Assembly (NCBI RefSeq): GCF_014170375.1
Contig: NZ_LZZW01000036.1
Span: forward strand, 310,001 to 374,000
Direction: 5' to 3'
Source: Variovorax sp. UMC13
GTDB taxonomy: Bacteria > Pseudomonadota > Gammaproteobacteria > Burkholderiales > Burkholderiaceae_C
Length of the DNA: 64,000 bases
A program made the position numbers and the translations under genes. The notes under the pieces are model-generated. The model worked only from the letters and a program-made list of their open reading frames with translations. It was not told the DNA's origin and did no database searches. Numbering within the stretch: position 1 is the stretch's first letter; each line of letters begins with the position of its first letter. Shown piece by piece: positions 41,442 through 49,350 of this stretch.

Positions 41442-43610
41442 CTAGAACGCGACCGACGCCTGCACGTACACCGTGCGCGGCTGGCCCACGTACTTGCCGC
41501 CGTTGTTGTCGACCGAGCGGGTGAAGGTCTGGCGGTCGAACAGGTTCTTCACGCCGACCGCGAGCTTGAGCTGGTTCAGCGCGGCGCCGAAGTCGTAGCC
41601 GGTGCGCAGGTTGACGGTGGCGAAGCCCGGGATGTCGCCGAGCCGACCGCTCGCGTCTTCCAGCGTGGTGTAGCTGGCGCCCGGGTCGGGCGAGCCCGGC
41701 GAGCGCTGCTTGCTCTGCGCGAACAGGTCGGCGTTGACCGTCCACGGGCCGCGCTCGTAGCGCGCGCCGAGCGAGGCCACCTGGCGCGAGTAGAAGGGCA
41801 GGTCGCGGCCGGCGAACACGCCGGCCTTCGAGATCGCCTGCGTGTAGGTGTAGGTGGCCGACACCGACAGGCCCTTGAGCGCGGGGTTCAGGTCGCCGAG
41901 CTGGTAGCGCAGCCCCGATTCGATGCCGCGATGCCGGGTGGCGCCGAGGTCGGTCCAGGTGCCGTCGCCCACGATGGAGCGGGCCAGCTGCAGTTCCTTG
42001 TCGAAGTCGACGTTGAACAGCGTGAGCTCGCCGCTCCAGGCTTCGCCCTTGTAGTGCGAGCCGATCTCGTAGGTGGTGGCCTTCTCGGGGTGCAGGCCGG
42101 AGGTCGACTGCGCGAGCTGCGCGTACTGCTGCGGCCCGAAGGACACGCCGGCGTTGGCGAACAGCGACCACTTCGCGTCCATGCGGTAGAGCACCGACAG
42201 CGTCGGCAGCACCTCGTTGGCATCGACCTTCGGGTTCAGCACGCCGGTGATCGTGCCGCCGGCCAGGTTGGTCACGTCGTTGAAGGTGCGGATCGATTCG
42301 TAGCGCACGCCGGGCGTCACGGTCCAGTTGCCGAAGTCGATCCGGTCGTCGATGTAGAAGGCGTGGGCGGTGGTGCCGCCGGCGCTGGTCTGGTAGACGT
42401 TCTGCGCCAGCGTGTTGGCGTCGAAGCCCACGCGCGGCCGGTAGTAGCTGCTGCGCGAAGCCACTTCCGAGCTGGCCTCCTTGAGGTAGCGGTAGCCCAC
42501 GCTGACTTCCTGCACCACGCTGCCCGAGTCGATGAGGCGCGAGTAGCGCGGCTCGAGCGCGAAGGTGTGGTAGCTGCGCGGGGCCGCGGTCAGGCGGCGC
42601 TGGCCGGCGGTGGTGCCGCTGCCGTCCTGCTCGATGTGGCTGCCGCGGAAGGAGTCGGTGTAGTAGGTCAGCAGCTCGAACTTGTTGACGCCGTCGTTGT
42701 GCGTGTACTTGATCGAGCCGTCGGTGCGGCGGCCGGTGAAGTCGTCGAAGGGGCGGGTCGACTGGTACGGGTCGGCCGCGTACTGCGCGCTCGTCAGGCC
42801 GCCGGGCATGCTGCCGCTGCCTTCGAAGTGGTGCAGCGACAGCGCGATGTCGTCGGTCTTCGAGATGCGGTAGGCGCCCTTGAGCATCAGGTCGTCGATG
42901 TCGGTGCGGTCGTTGGCGGCGCGGTAGCCCTGGCCGTGCGTGCCCGAGTACAGCAGCGCGAGGCCCAGGCCCTTGTCGTTGGTGCCGCCGATGAACAGGT
43001 TGGGCGTGCTCTTGGTGCCGCCGCCGTGGCTCGCGCTCTCGACGCCCACGCTGGCCTCGCCCGCGAACTGCTGCGGGATCGCGCGAGTCACGAAGTTGAT
43101 GATGCCGCCGACGTTCTGCGGCCCGAAGCGCACCGAGCCCGCGCCGCGCACCACGTCGACCGCCTCCAGGTTGCCCAGCGACAGCGGCGCCAGCGAGAGC
43201 TGGGGCTGGCCGTAGGGCGCATAGGCCAGCGGCACGCCGTCGAGCAGGATGGTGGAGCGCGGCGACAGGCGCGCGGTCAGGCCGCGCACGCCGACGTTGA
43301 GCGAGACGTCGCTGCCGCCGGTGCCGTTGCTCTCCTGCACCTGCACGCCGGGGATCTGGCGCAGCACGTCGCGCACGTTGGCCGAGCCGCTCTCGCGGAT
43401 CTGCTGGCGCTCGATGATGGTGCGCGCACCCGGGTGCTCGAGCACCTTGGTCTCGGTCGGCGTGCCCAGCCAGTCGCCGGTGACGGTGACCGCATCGAGC
43501 GAATCGTTGCCGCCGGTGGGCGGGGCGGTGGCGGCATCGGCGGCGAAGGCCTGGAAGCTGACGGGGCACAGCGCCATCACCAGGGCGGCGCACTTTCTCT
43601 TCTGGAACAC
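41442..43610 (-). CDS. TonB-dependent receptor, FecA-like
   Basis: A 722-residue outer-membrane receptor. A 23-residue signal peptide ends QAFA before ADAAT. The plug domain (about 45-165) has LRQIPGVQVQESNGTGGSDV and GVRGLTARLSPRSTILLDGV, followed by AYAPYGQPQLSLAPLSLGNL and DVVRGAGSVRFGPQNVGGII, blocks very close to those of ferric-citrate receptor FecA. The 22-strand barrel ends in VYVQASVAF with the terminal Phe. The N-terminal signalling domain of FecA is absent and no FecIR genes are adjacent, so it should transport but not signal. It follows a PepSY membrane protein after 22 bp. The ligand could be ferric citrate or another ferric chelate. Confidence 0.9.
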   Translation of the reverse strand: MFQKRKCAALVMALCPVSFQAFAADAATAPPTGGNDSLDAVTVTGDWLGTPTETKVLEHPGARTIIERQQIRESGSANVRDVLRQIPGVQVQESNGTGGSDVSLNVGVRGLTARLSPRSTILLDGVPLAYAPYGQPQLSLAPLSLGNLEAVDVVRGAGSVRFGPQNVGGIINFVTRAIPQQFAGEASVGVESASHGGGTKSTPNLFIGGTNDKGLGLALLYSGTHGQGYRAANDRTDIDDLMLKGAYRISKTDDIALSLHHFEGSGSMPGGLTSAQYAADPYQSTRPFDDFTGRRTDGSIKYTHNDGVNKFELLTYYTDSFRGSHIEQDGSGTTAGQRRLTAAPRSYHTFALEPRYSRLIDSGSVVQEVSVGYRYLKEASSEVASRSSYYRPRVGFDANTLAQNVYQTSAGGTTAHAFYIDDRIDFGNWTVTPGVRYESIRTFNDVTNLAGGTITGVLNPKVDANEVLPTLSVLYRMDAKWSLFANAGVSFGPQQYAQLAQSTSGLHPEKATTYEIGSHYKGEAWSGELTLFNVDFDKELQLARSIVGDGTWTDLGATRHRGIESGLRYQLGDLNPALKGLSVSATYTYTQAISKAGVFAGRDLPFYSRQVASLGARYERGPWTVNADLFAQSKQRSPGSPDPGASYTTLEDASGRLGDIPGFATVNLRTGYDFGAALNQLKLAVGVKNLFDRQTFTRSVDNNGGKYVGQPRTVYVQASVAF

Positions 43611-43632
43611 GGGGACTCCTCGGGGATATCGA

Positions 43633-44757
43633 TCAGGAAACAGGGGGGCGGCGCGCGTCGGTGGCGGCCACGGCGGGGCTCGGCGCGCGGCGGCGCCACC
43701 AGAGCCAGACGCCGGTGAAGCTCAGGCCGGCCAGCACCGGGCCCAGCAGCGCCGTGACGGCCTCGTGCAGCGGGCCGCCGAGCATGCCGGTGTGCAGCGG
43801 ATAGATGATGGCCACCGCGCCGGAGCCGGTGTCCAGGTCCTGCCAGCGGCGCGTGGCCAGCACCTCGCCGGTCAGCGGATGCAGCCAGACCGAGCTGATG
43901 CCGTTGGGATGCGGGTCGTCGGCGAGCCGGAAGCGCACCCGCAGCGGCCGGTCGGGGCCGGCCGGCACCTGCACGTAGCCGATGGGCTGGCCCGGGAACA
44001 CCTGCTGGGCGCGCGCCACCAGTTCGTCCAGCGTCAGGTGGGGGCCCTGTGGCGGGCCTTTGGGCACCTTGGGCGGCTTGATCGGGGTCTGGCCGAGCGT
44101 GGCGGAAATGACGTCGCCCAGCGGCCGCCAGGCCATGTAGGCGCCGGTGAAGACCGAGACCGCGATCAGCAGGCCCAGCACCGCGCCGCCGGTGCGGTGC
44201 AGGTCGAACAGCCCGCGCAGCAGGCCGCGGTCGAGCGCGATGCGCAGCGAGGGCGGCCAGCGCCTGGGCCACCAGAGCACCAGCCCGGTGGCCAGCAGGA
44301 ACAGGTAGGCCAGCGCCGCGAAGGCCAGCACGCCCTTGCCGGTGTCCTCAAGCAGCAGGCTGCTGTGGAGCTCGAACAGCAGGTTGTAGGCGCCCTCGTG
44401 CGTGCCGCGCCGGCCCTGCTCGGCACCGGTCGCGGGGTCGACGTAGAGCGTGCCGTCCCAGGGGCCGCGCACCAGCACCCACAGCGTGTCGCCCGGTTCG
44501 CGCGGCGGGCGCAGGGTCATGCGGGTCTTGGGGCCGAACTCGGCCACGATGCGCTGGCGCAGGGGCTCCAGGGGCAGCGCGGTTGCGCCCGCGGGGCTGG
44601 CGGCGGTGAAGAAGGTGGGGTGGGCCAGCCGGTCGAGCGGCAGCGCGACCACCAGCACGGCGCCGAGCAGTGCGGTGAGGCCGAGCAGGGGACCGAGGGT
44701 GAGGCCGATCCAGCGGTGAAGGCGAAGCCAGAGGCGTCTCAGGGGAGCGCGCGCCAT
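43633..44757 (-). CDS. PepSY-associated TM (iron-regulated membrane) protein
   Basis: A 374-residue inner-membrane protein of the PiuB/PepSY_TM family. The start MARAPLRRLWLRLHRWIGLTLG carries the conserved Trp-Leu-His first helix. Further helices lie near residues 150, 200 and 350, and PepSY-like periplasmic domains lie between them (LTLDELVARAQQVFPGQPIG, VWLHPLTGEVLATRR, HTGMLGGPLHEAVTALLG). Members are usually paired with TonB receptors and are thought to reduce ferric siderophores. The downstream FecA-like gene fits. No Fur box was recognised in the 130 bp upstream. Confidence 0.88.
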   Translation of the reverse strand: MARAPLRRLWLRLHRWIGLTLGPLLGLTALLGAVLVVALPLDRLAHPTFFTAASPAGATALPLEPLRQRIVAEFGPKTRMTLRPPREPGDTLWVLVRGPWDGTLYVDPATGAEQGRRGTHEGAYNLLFELHSSLLLEDTGKGVLAFAALAYLFLLATGLVLWWPRRWPPSLRIALDRGLLRGLFDLHRTGGAVLGLLIAVSVFTGAYMAWRPLGDVISATLGQTPIKPPKVPKGPPQGPHLTLDELVARAQQVFPGQPIGYVQVPAGPDRPLRVRFRLADDPHPNGISSVWLHPLTGEVLATRRWQDLDTGSGAVAIIYPLHTGMLGGPLHEAVTALLGPVLAGLSFTGVWLWWRRRAPSPAVAATDARRPPVS

Positions 44758-44843
44758 GAAGCCAGGGACGAAAGTCCCGTCAAAAGGTCGTTGGCTGGCG
44801 CGCCGCGAGAGGCGCGTTGGCTGGGAGGTTGCGCGTCGGACAA

Positions 44844-44872
44844 GGCGCCGGGGCCGTGTAGGACCCGGCGCC
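44844..44872. terminator. GC-rich hairpin between purB and the PepSY gene
   Basis: A 9 bp perfect stem, GGCGCCGGG (44844-44852) with CCCGGCGCC (44864-44872), around an 11 nt loop, 16 bp after the purB stop on the minus strand. There is no T run in either direction, so intrinsic termination is uncertain; it may act as an attenuator or 3' end stabiliser. Confidence 0.45.
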
Positions 44873-44887
44873 GTGCCGCGCGAAGGC

Positions 44888-46267
44888 TCAGATTCTACGG
44901 GCGAGTTCGCCGGCCTTGCCGGTGTAGCTGGCCGGTGTCATGGCCAGCAAGCGGTCTTTCTCGGCCTGCGGGATCTCGAGCGAGCGGATCAGCCCGTGCA
45001 GCGCCTCGGCCGTCACGGTCTTGCCGCGCGTGACTTCCTTGAGCTGCTCGTAGGCGCCCTGCACGCCGAAGCGGCGCATCACGGTCTGGATCGGCTCGGC
45101 CAGCACTTCCCACGAGGCGTCGAGGTCGTCGGCCAGCGATTCCTCGTTGATCTCCAGCTTGCCCAGGCCGGTGGCCAGGCTGGCATAGGCCAGCGTGGCG
45201 TAGCCGAAGGCCACGCCGATGTTGCGCAGCACCGTGCTGTCGGTCAGGTCGCGCTGCCAGCGGCTGATCGGCAGCTTCTCGCTCAGGTGGCGCAGCACCG
45301 CGTTGGCCAGGCCCAGGTTGCCTTCGGCGTTCTCGAAGTCGATCGGGTTGACCTTGTGCGGCATGGTCGAGGAGCCGATCTCGCCCTTCTTCAGGCGCTG
45401 CTTGAAGTAGCCCAGGCTCACGTAGCCCCAGATGTCGCGCGAGAAGTCGATCAGGATGGTGTCGGCGCGGGCCACCGCGTCGAACAGCTCGGCCATGTAG
45501 TCGTGTGGCTCGATCTGGATGCTGTAGGGCTGGAAGGTCAGGCCCAGGCCCAGCGGGGCGGGCGTCTCGATGACCTTGCGGCTGAAGCTTTCCCAGTCGA
45601 ACTCGGGCCAGGCCGCCAGGTGGGCGTTGTAGTTGCCCACCGCGCCGTTCATCTTGCCCAGCAGCTGCACGCCGGCGATCTGGTCGCGCGCCTTGGAAAG
45701 GCGCACCGCGACGTTGGCGATCTCCTTGCCGACGGTGGTCGGGCTGGCGGTCTGGCCGTGGGTGCGCGCCAGCATCGACACGTCGGCGAACTGGTGCGCC
45801 ATCTCGCGCAGCTTGGCGACCAGGCCGTCGAGCGCGGGCAGCAGCACTTTTTCGCGCGCGGCCTGGATCTGCAGCGCGTGGCTGGTGTTGTTGATGTCCT
45901 CGCTGGTGCAGGCGAAGTGCACGAACTCGGCCGCGCTCAGCAGCTCGGGCCGGGCTTCGAAGCGCGACTTGATCCAGTACTCGACCGCCTTCACGTCGTG
46001 GTTGGTGGTCTTCTCGATCTCCTTGATGGCCAGCGCGTCGGCCTCGGAGAAATTGGCGACCAGGCCCATCAGGTACTTGCGGGCACCGGGCGTGAGCGGC
46101 TTGAACTCGGCAAAGCCGCAGTCCGACAGGGCGATGAACCAGGCCACCTCGACCTGCACGCGACGGTGCATGTAGCCCTGTTCGCTCATCAGGGGGCGCA
46201 GCGCGGCCAGCTTGGCGGCGTAGCGGCCGTCGAGGGGGGAAAGGGCGGAAACGGTGGAAAAGCTCAT
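44888..46267 (-). CDS. purB: Adenylosuccinate lyase
   Basis: A 459-residue lyase that splits SAICAR and adenylosuccinate in purine synthesis. It starts MSFSTVSALSPLDGRYAAKL, the long-form (E. coli-type, 456 residues) N-terminus. The catalytic flexible loop is GSSTMPHKVNPIDFENAEGN, and FACTSEDINNTSHAL and RTHGQTASPTTVGKE supply the other active-site segments. It is a stand-alone gene, 31 bp after an M48 peptidase gene on the same strand. Confidence 0.97.
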   Translation of the reverse strand: MSFSTVSALSPLDGRYAAKLAALRPLMSEQGYMHRRVQVEVAWFIALSDCGFAEFKPLTPGARKYLMGLVANFSEADALAIKEIEKTTNHDVKAVEYWIKSRFEARPELLSAAEFVHFACTSEDINNTSHALQIQAAREKVLLPALDGLVAKLREMAHQFADVSMLARTHGQTASPTTVGKEIANVAVRLSKARDQIAGVQLLGKMNGAVGNYNAHLAAWPEFDWESFSRKVIETPAPLGLGLTFQPYSIQIEPHDYMAELFDAVARADTILIDFSRDIWGYVSLGYFKQRLKKGEIGSSTMPHKVNPIDFENAEGNLGLANAVLRHLSEKLPISRWQRDLTDSTVLRNIGVAFGYATLAYASLATGLGKLEINEESLADDLDASWEVLAEPIQTVMRRFGVQGAYEQLKEVTRGKTVTAEALHGLIRSLEIPQAEKDRLLAMTPASYTGKAGELARRI

Positions 46268-46298
46268 GGGCCCAATTTTAGGCGGGCCGCCGCCGGGC

Positions 46299-47357
46299 CT
46301 ACTCGGCCGCGGCTTTGAAGAAGGCGATGCGCTCGGCCGTGGCCGGGTGGGTGGCGAAGGCCAGGCCGATCGAGCCGCCCTGGGCGCGGCCGCCCGGCTG
46401 CGTGCCGCGCCAGCGCTCGATGGCCTCGAAGAAGCCCGCCATGGCGCGCGGCGAGAGGCCGGCCGCGCGCATCAGCCGCACCGATTCCCCGTCGGCCTCG
46501 CGCTCGGCGTCGCGCGAATAGCCCAGCGTGGCCAGCAGCACCGGCGCGGTGCCGATCAGCGTGCCGAAGTCGCCGAAGGCCACCGACACCGCGAAACCGA
46601 CCGCCGAGGCCTGGACCAGCTGGCGCATCGTGTGGCGCAGCCGCACATGGCCGAACTCGTGGGCCAGCACGCCCAGCACCGCGTCGTCGTCGCCCGGCAG
46701 CAGCTGCACCAGCGCGTCGGTCAGCACGATGGTTCCGCCGGGCAGCGCCAGCGCGTTGGGGCCCAGCGCCTTGTCGCGGCCCTGGCGGAACTGCAGGTTC
46801 CAGGGCGGCGCGCCCTCGGGGTGCGCGGCCTCGACCATGCGGGTGAAGGCGCGCCGCAGGCGTTCCTGGTCGGCCACGGGCAGCGCGCTCGGGCGCAGCA
46901 TGGTGTCGTCGAGCTGGGCCAGCGTCCGGGTGCCGATCAGCGCATCGACCCGGTGCGGCACCAGGGCCGTCACGCCGCGCGCCGCCCAGGGCAGGCCCCA
47001 CTGGTACATCGCGCCCACGGCGGCCCACAGCAGCAGCAGCCCCACGGCCACGCCGCGCCAGCTCTGCTGCGCGCGCACCACGCGGCTTTCGGTCGCGCCC
47101 ACCTGCTGCGCGACCCAGGCGTCCCATTGCGCCACGTCCTGCGCCTGCAGGCTGGCGCCGCCGGGCAGCGCCAGCAGGCGGCCGCCGTGGCGCGTGCGTT
47201 CGGGCCAGCGCAGGCCGGCCAGCGGCACGGCGAAGGGCGCGGCCGCGCCGTCCCCGAGCGGCGTGACCTGCAGCCGCGCCTCGGCGATGGCCAGGCGCGC
47301 GCGCTGGGGCCGGCTGCTGAGGCCATCGAAATAGCGCGCCTCCAGCGCCTCGCTCAC
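46299..47357 (-). CDS. M48-family metallopeptidase, membrane-anchored
   Basis: A 352-residue peptidase read from a GTG, the only sensible start, 5 bp after the stop of the upstream gene. An N-terminal PH-like domain (about 1-90; ARYFDGLSSRPQRARLAI) is followed by a helix (about 105-125) and the protease domain. The zinc site is LAHEFGHVRLRHTMR and the third ligand is in DAEREADGESVRLM. The preceding gene encodes a YjgN-like membrane protein; this YjgN-M48 pair is common in proteobacteria, and the peptidase may act on or with it. Substrate unknown. Confidence 0.88.
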   Translation of the reverse strand: MSEALEARYFDGLSSRPQRARLAIAEARLQVTPLGDGAAAPFAVPLAGLRWPERTRHGGRLLALPGGASLQAQDVAQWDAWVAQQVGATESRVVRAQQSWRGVAVGLLLLWAAVGAMYQWGLPWAARGVTALVPHRVDALIGTRTLAQLDDTMLRPSALPVADQERLRRAFTRMVEAAHPEGAPPWNLQFRQGRDKALGPNALALPGGTIVLTDALVQLLPGDDDAVLGVLAHEFGHVRLRHTMRQLVQASAVGFAVSVAFGDFGTLIGTAPVLLATLGYSRDAEREADGESVRLMRAAGLSPRAMAGFFEAIERWRGTQPGGRAQGGSIGLAFATHPATAERIAFFKAAAE

Positions 47358-47362
47358 GGCGT

Positions 47363-48517
47363 TCAGAGGCCGATGTCCATGCCGAACAGGTCGGCCGCCA
47401 TGTCGCCGACCGCCGCCGGGTTCTCCTGGCCGCCGGTGCGCGTGAGGGCGTCGAGCGAGCCGCGGGTCTCGAGCGTCACGGCCTCCAGGCGGGCGCGCCG
47501 CGTGTGGACCACGGCGAAGGGCCAGTACAGGCCCAGCGTGAGGAAGATCAGCAGGAAGTTCTTCAGCTGCAGGCCGATATAAGGGCCGAGTTTCATCTGG
47601 CTGTCGAAGCGCAGCACCGGGTTGCCGGTGGCCGACCAGAACAGGTTCTGCAGCCGCACCTGCAGGTAGGACTGGGGCAGGATGTTGAACAGCAGCACGC
47701 CGCCGATCGCGAACAGTCCCAGCAGCGTGAGGATGGCGGCGCTGGCCCCGGCCTTGCGGCCGATCAGCCCGAGCGAGGCGAAGAGCCCGAAGACCAGCGC
47801 CATGCCCACGAAGGCGAGGATGCCCAGCCCGAGCATGCGCAGGAAGACGCCGTAGACGCTGCCGGCCCTGGCCGTGAGCCGGGTCTGCAGGCCGCCGAGC
47901 GTGAAGTGGTCGTGCTGGTAGCGGCGCAGTTTCCAGAGGAAGAAGGGAAAGCTGGCCGCGAAGGCCAGCATGCCGAAGCCGATCAGGCCCGACGCCAGCG
48001 GCGAAGGCTCCCGGCTGCCGGGGTCCACCGTCAGGCCGGCGAGGGCCAAGGGCAGGATGGCCAGCATCAGCGGCGGCAGCATCGCGCCGTAGGCGCCGGC
48101 CCGGTCGCCCGCGAAGTGGAAGCGCAGCCCGCGCCAGCTCGTGTTGGCCAGCCGGAAGCGCAGCGAGGCGTGGAACAGCGCCGGCCACAGGCCCACGAAG
48201 GCCACGGCCGCCAGCAGCTCCGCCCAGCCCGAAAAGGCGCCGGCCACCAGGTAGGCGATCAGGAAGGCCCCGGCGATCAGCGTGCCGCGCAGCATCCGCG
48301 CCGGCTCGCCATGGAAGTCGAGCGCATCGCCGCCGACCCAAGTATTGGCGTAGAAGTACTTGAGCTTGCGCACCTTGGCCCAGGGAAGGTAGAGGCCCAG
48401 CGTGACCACGGTCAGCAGCAGGTTGACGATCCAGATTCGGAAGTACTCGCTGCCACTGGCCGTGAAGCGCACGGGGTGGCGTTCGGGGGCCGTGGCGGCC
48501 GCTGTGTCGATGTCCAT
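47363..48517 (-). CDS. YjgN/DUF898 family membrane protein
   Basis: A 384-residue protein with eight to nine hydrophobic segments. The internal repeat typical of DUF898 is visible: FRIWIVNLLLTVVTLGLYLPWAKV near residue 25 and LKNFLLIFLTLGLYWPFAVV near residue 320, with a third related stretch between (ASFPFFLWKLRRYQHDHFTL). The start MDIDTAAATAPE was chosen. It is coupled to the M48 gene 5 bp downstream. No molecular function is established for this family. Confidence 0.88.
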   Translation of the reverse strand: MDIDTAAATAPERHPVRFTASGSEYFRIWIVNLLLTVVTLGLYLPWAKVRKLKYFYANTWVGGDALDFHGEPARMLRGTLIAGAFLIAYLVAGAFSGWAELLAAVAFVGLWPALFHASLRFRLANTSWRGLRFHFAGDRAGAYGAMLPPLMLAILPLALAGLTVDPGSREPSPLASGLIGFGMLAFAASFPFFLWKLRRYQHDHFTLGGLQTRLTARAGSVYGVFLRMLGLGILAFVGMALVFGLFASLGLIGRKAGASAAILTLLGLFAIGGVLLFNILPQSYLQVRLQNLFWSATGNPVLRFDSQMKLGPYIGLQLKNFLLIFLTLGLYWPFAVVHTRRARLEAVTLETRGSLDALTRTGGQENPAAVGDMAADLFGMDIGL

Positions 48518-48670
48518 GGCTTTTTGTCGCTCCCTCGTTGGTGATGCGCCACGATTCTGCACGCGCGGTCGGCCGCGGTCGCCAAGGCGCGCGGCACGGC
48601 GCGGCCTCACACTAGAATCAAAGCGCTACAGAACGAGGATTCCCCGAGGGGGGAAAGAGAGAGAGACCCA

Positions 48671-49282
48671 ATGAAACTGATCGGATCTGCCGCCAGTCCC
48701 TACGTGCGCAAGGTGCGGGTGGTCATGGCCGAAAAGCGGCTCGACTATCAGTTCGCCATCGAGGATGTCTGGTCGGCGGACACAGCCATCGCCAGCTCCA
48801 ACCCGCTGGGCAAGGTGCCTTGCCTGGTGATGGAAGGCGGCGAAGCCATGTTCGATTCGCGCGTGATCGTCGAGTACCTGGACACGATGTCGCCGGTTGG
48901 CAAGCTGATCCCGCAGCAAAGCCGCGAGCGCGCCGAGGTCAAGACCTGGGAGGCGCTGGCCGATGGCGTGATGGACGCCGGCGTGCTGCTGCGCCTCGAA
49001 GCCACCTGGGCGCACCGCGCCGAAGGCGAGCGCAGCCAGGCCTGGATGGACCGCCAGCGCGGCAAGGTCGTGGCCGGCATCGCCGCCATGGCCAAGGGCC
49101 TGGGCGACAAGCCCTTCTGCAGCGGGATCCACCTGAGCCTGTCGGACATCTCGGTGGGCTGCGCGCTGGGCTGGATCGAGTTCCGCTTCCCCGAGATCGA
49201 CTGGCGCGGCCAGTACGCCAACCTGGCGAAGCTGCAGGACAAGCTGATGCTGCGCCCCAGCTTTGCCGAAACCAAGCCCTGA
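48671..49282 (+). CDS. Glutathione S-transferase family protein
   Basis: A 203-residue cytosolic protein. The thioredoxin-like domain (1-75) begins MKLIGSAASPYVRKVRVVMAEK, with Ser9 in the position of the catalytic residue and NPLGKVPCLVMEGGEAMFDS as the cis-Pro glutathione site. The helical domain (85-200) includes LSLSDISVGCALGWIEFRF. A long purine-rich run, GGGGAAAGAGAGAGAGA, precedes the ATG. It is similar in layout to YibF-type GSTs. The substrate is unknown. Confidence 0.92.
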   Translation: MKLIGSAASPYVRKVRVVMAEKRLDYQFAIEDVWSADTAIASSNPLGKVPCLVMEGGEAMFDSRVIVEYLDTMSPVGKLIPQQSRERAEVKTWEALADGVMDAGVLLRLEATWAHRAEGERSQAWMDRQRGKVVAGIAAMAKGLGDKPFCSGIHLSLSDISVGCALGWIEFRFPEIDWRGQYANLAKLQDKLMLRPSFAETKP

Positions 49283-49301
49283 GCACACCGCTGCCGCGGA
49301 C

Positions 49302-49333
49302 ATGAAAAAAGCGCCGTGAGGCGCTTTTTTCAT
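49302..49333. terminator. Bidirectional intrinsic terminator
   Basis: A perfect 14 bp palindrome: ATGAAAAAAGCGCC (49302-49315), loop GTGA, GGCGCTTTTTTCAT (49320-49333). With A and T runs on opposite sides it can end both the rightward GST transcript and the leftward oxidoreductase transcript, whose stop codons lie 20 and 18 bp away. Confidence 0.93.
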
Positions 49334-49350
49334 GGGCGGCCGAGCAGTGC

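Noticed and set aside
44758..44887. Fur box upstream of the PepSY/TonB receptor genes
   Set aside because: The gap is GC-rich with hairpins only; no GATAATGATAATCATTATC-like sequence was found.
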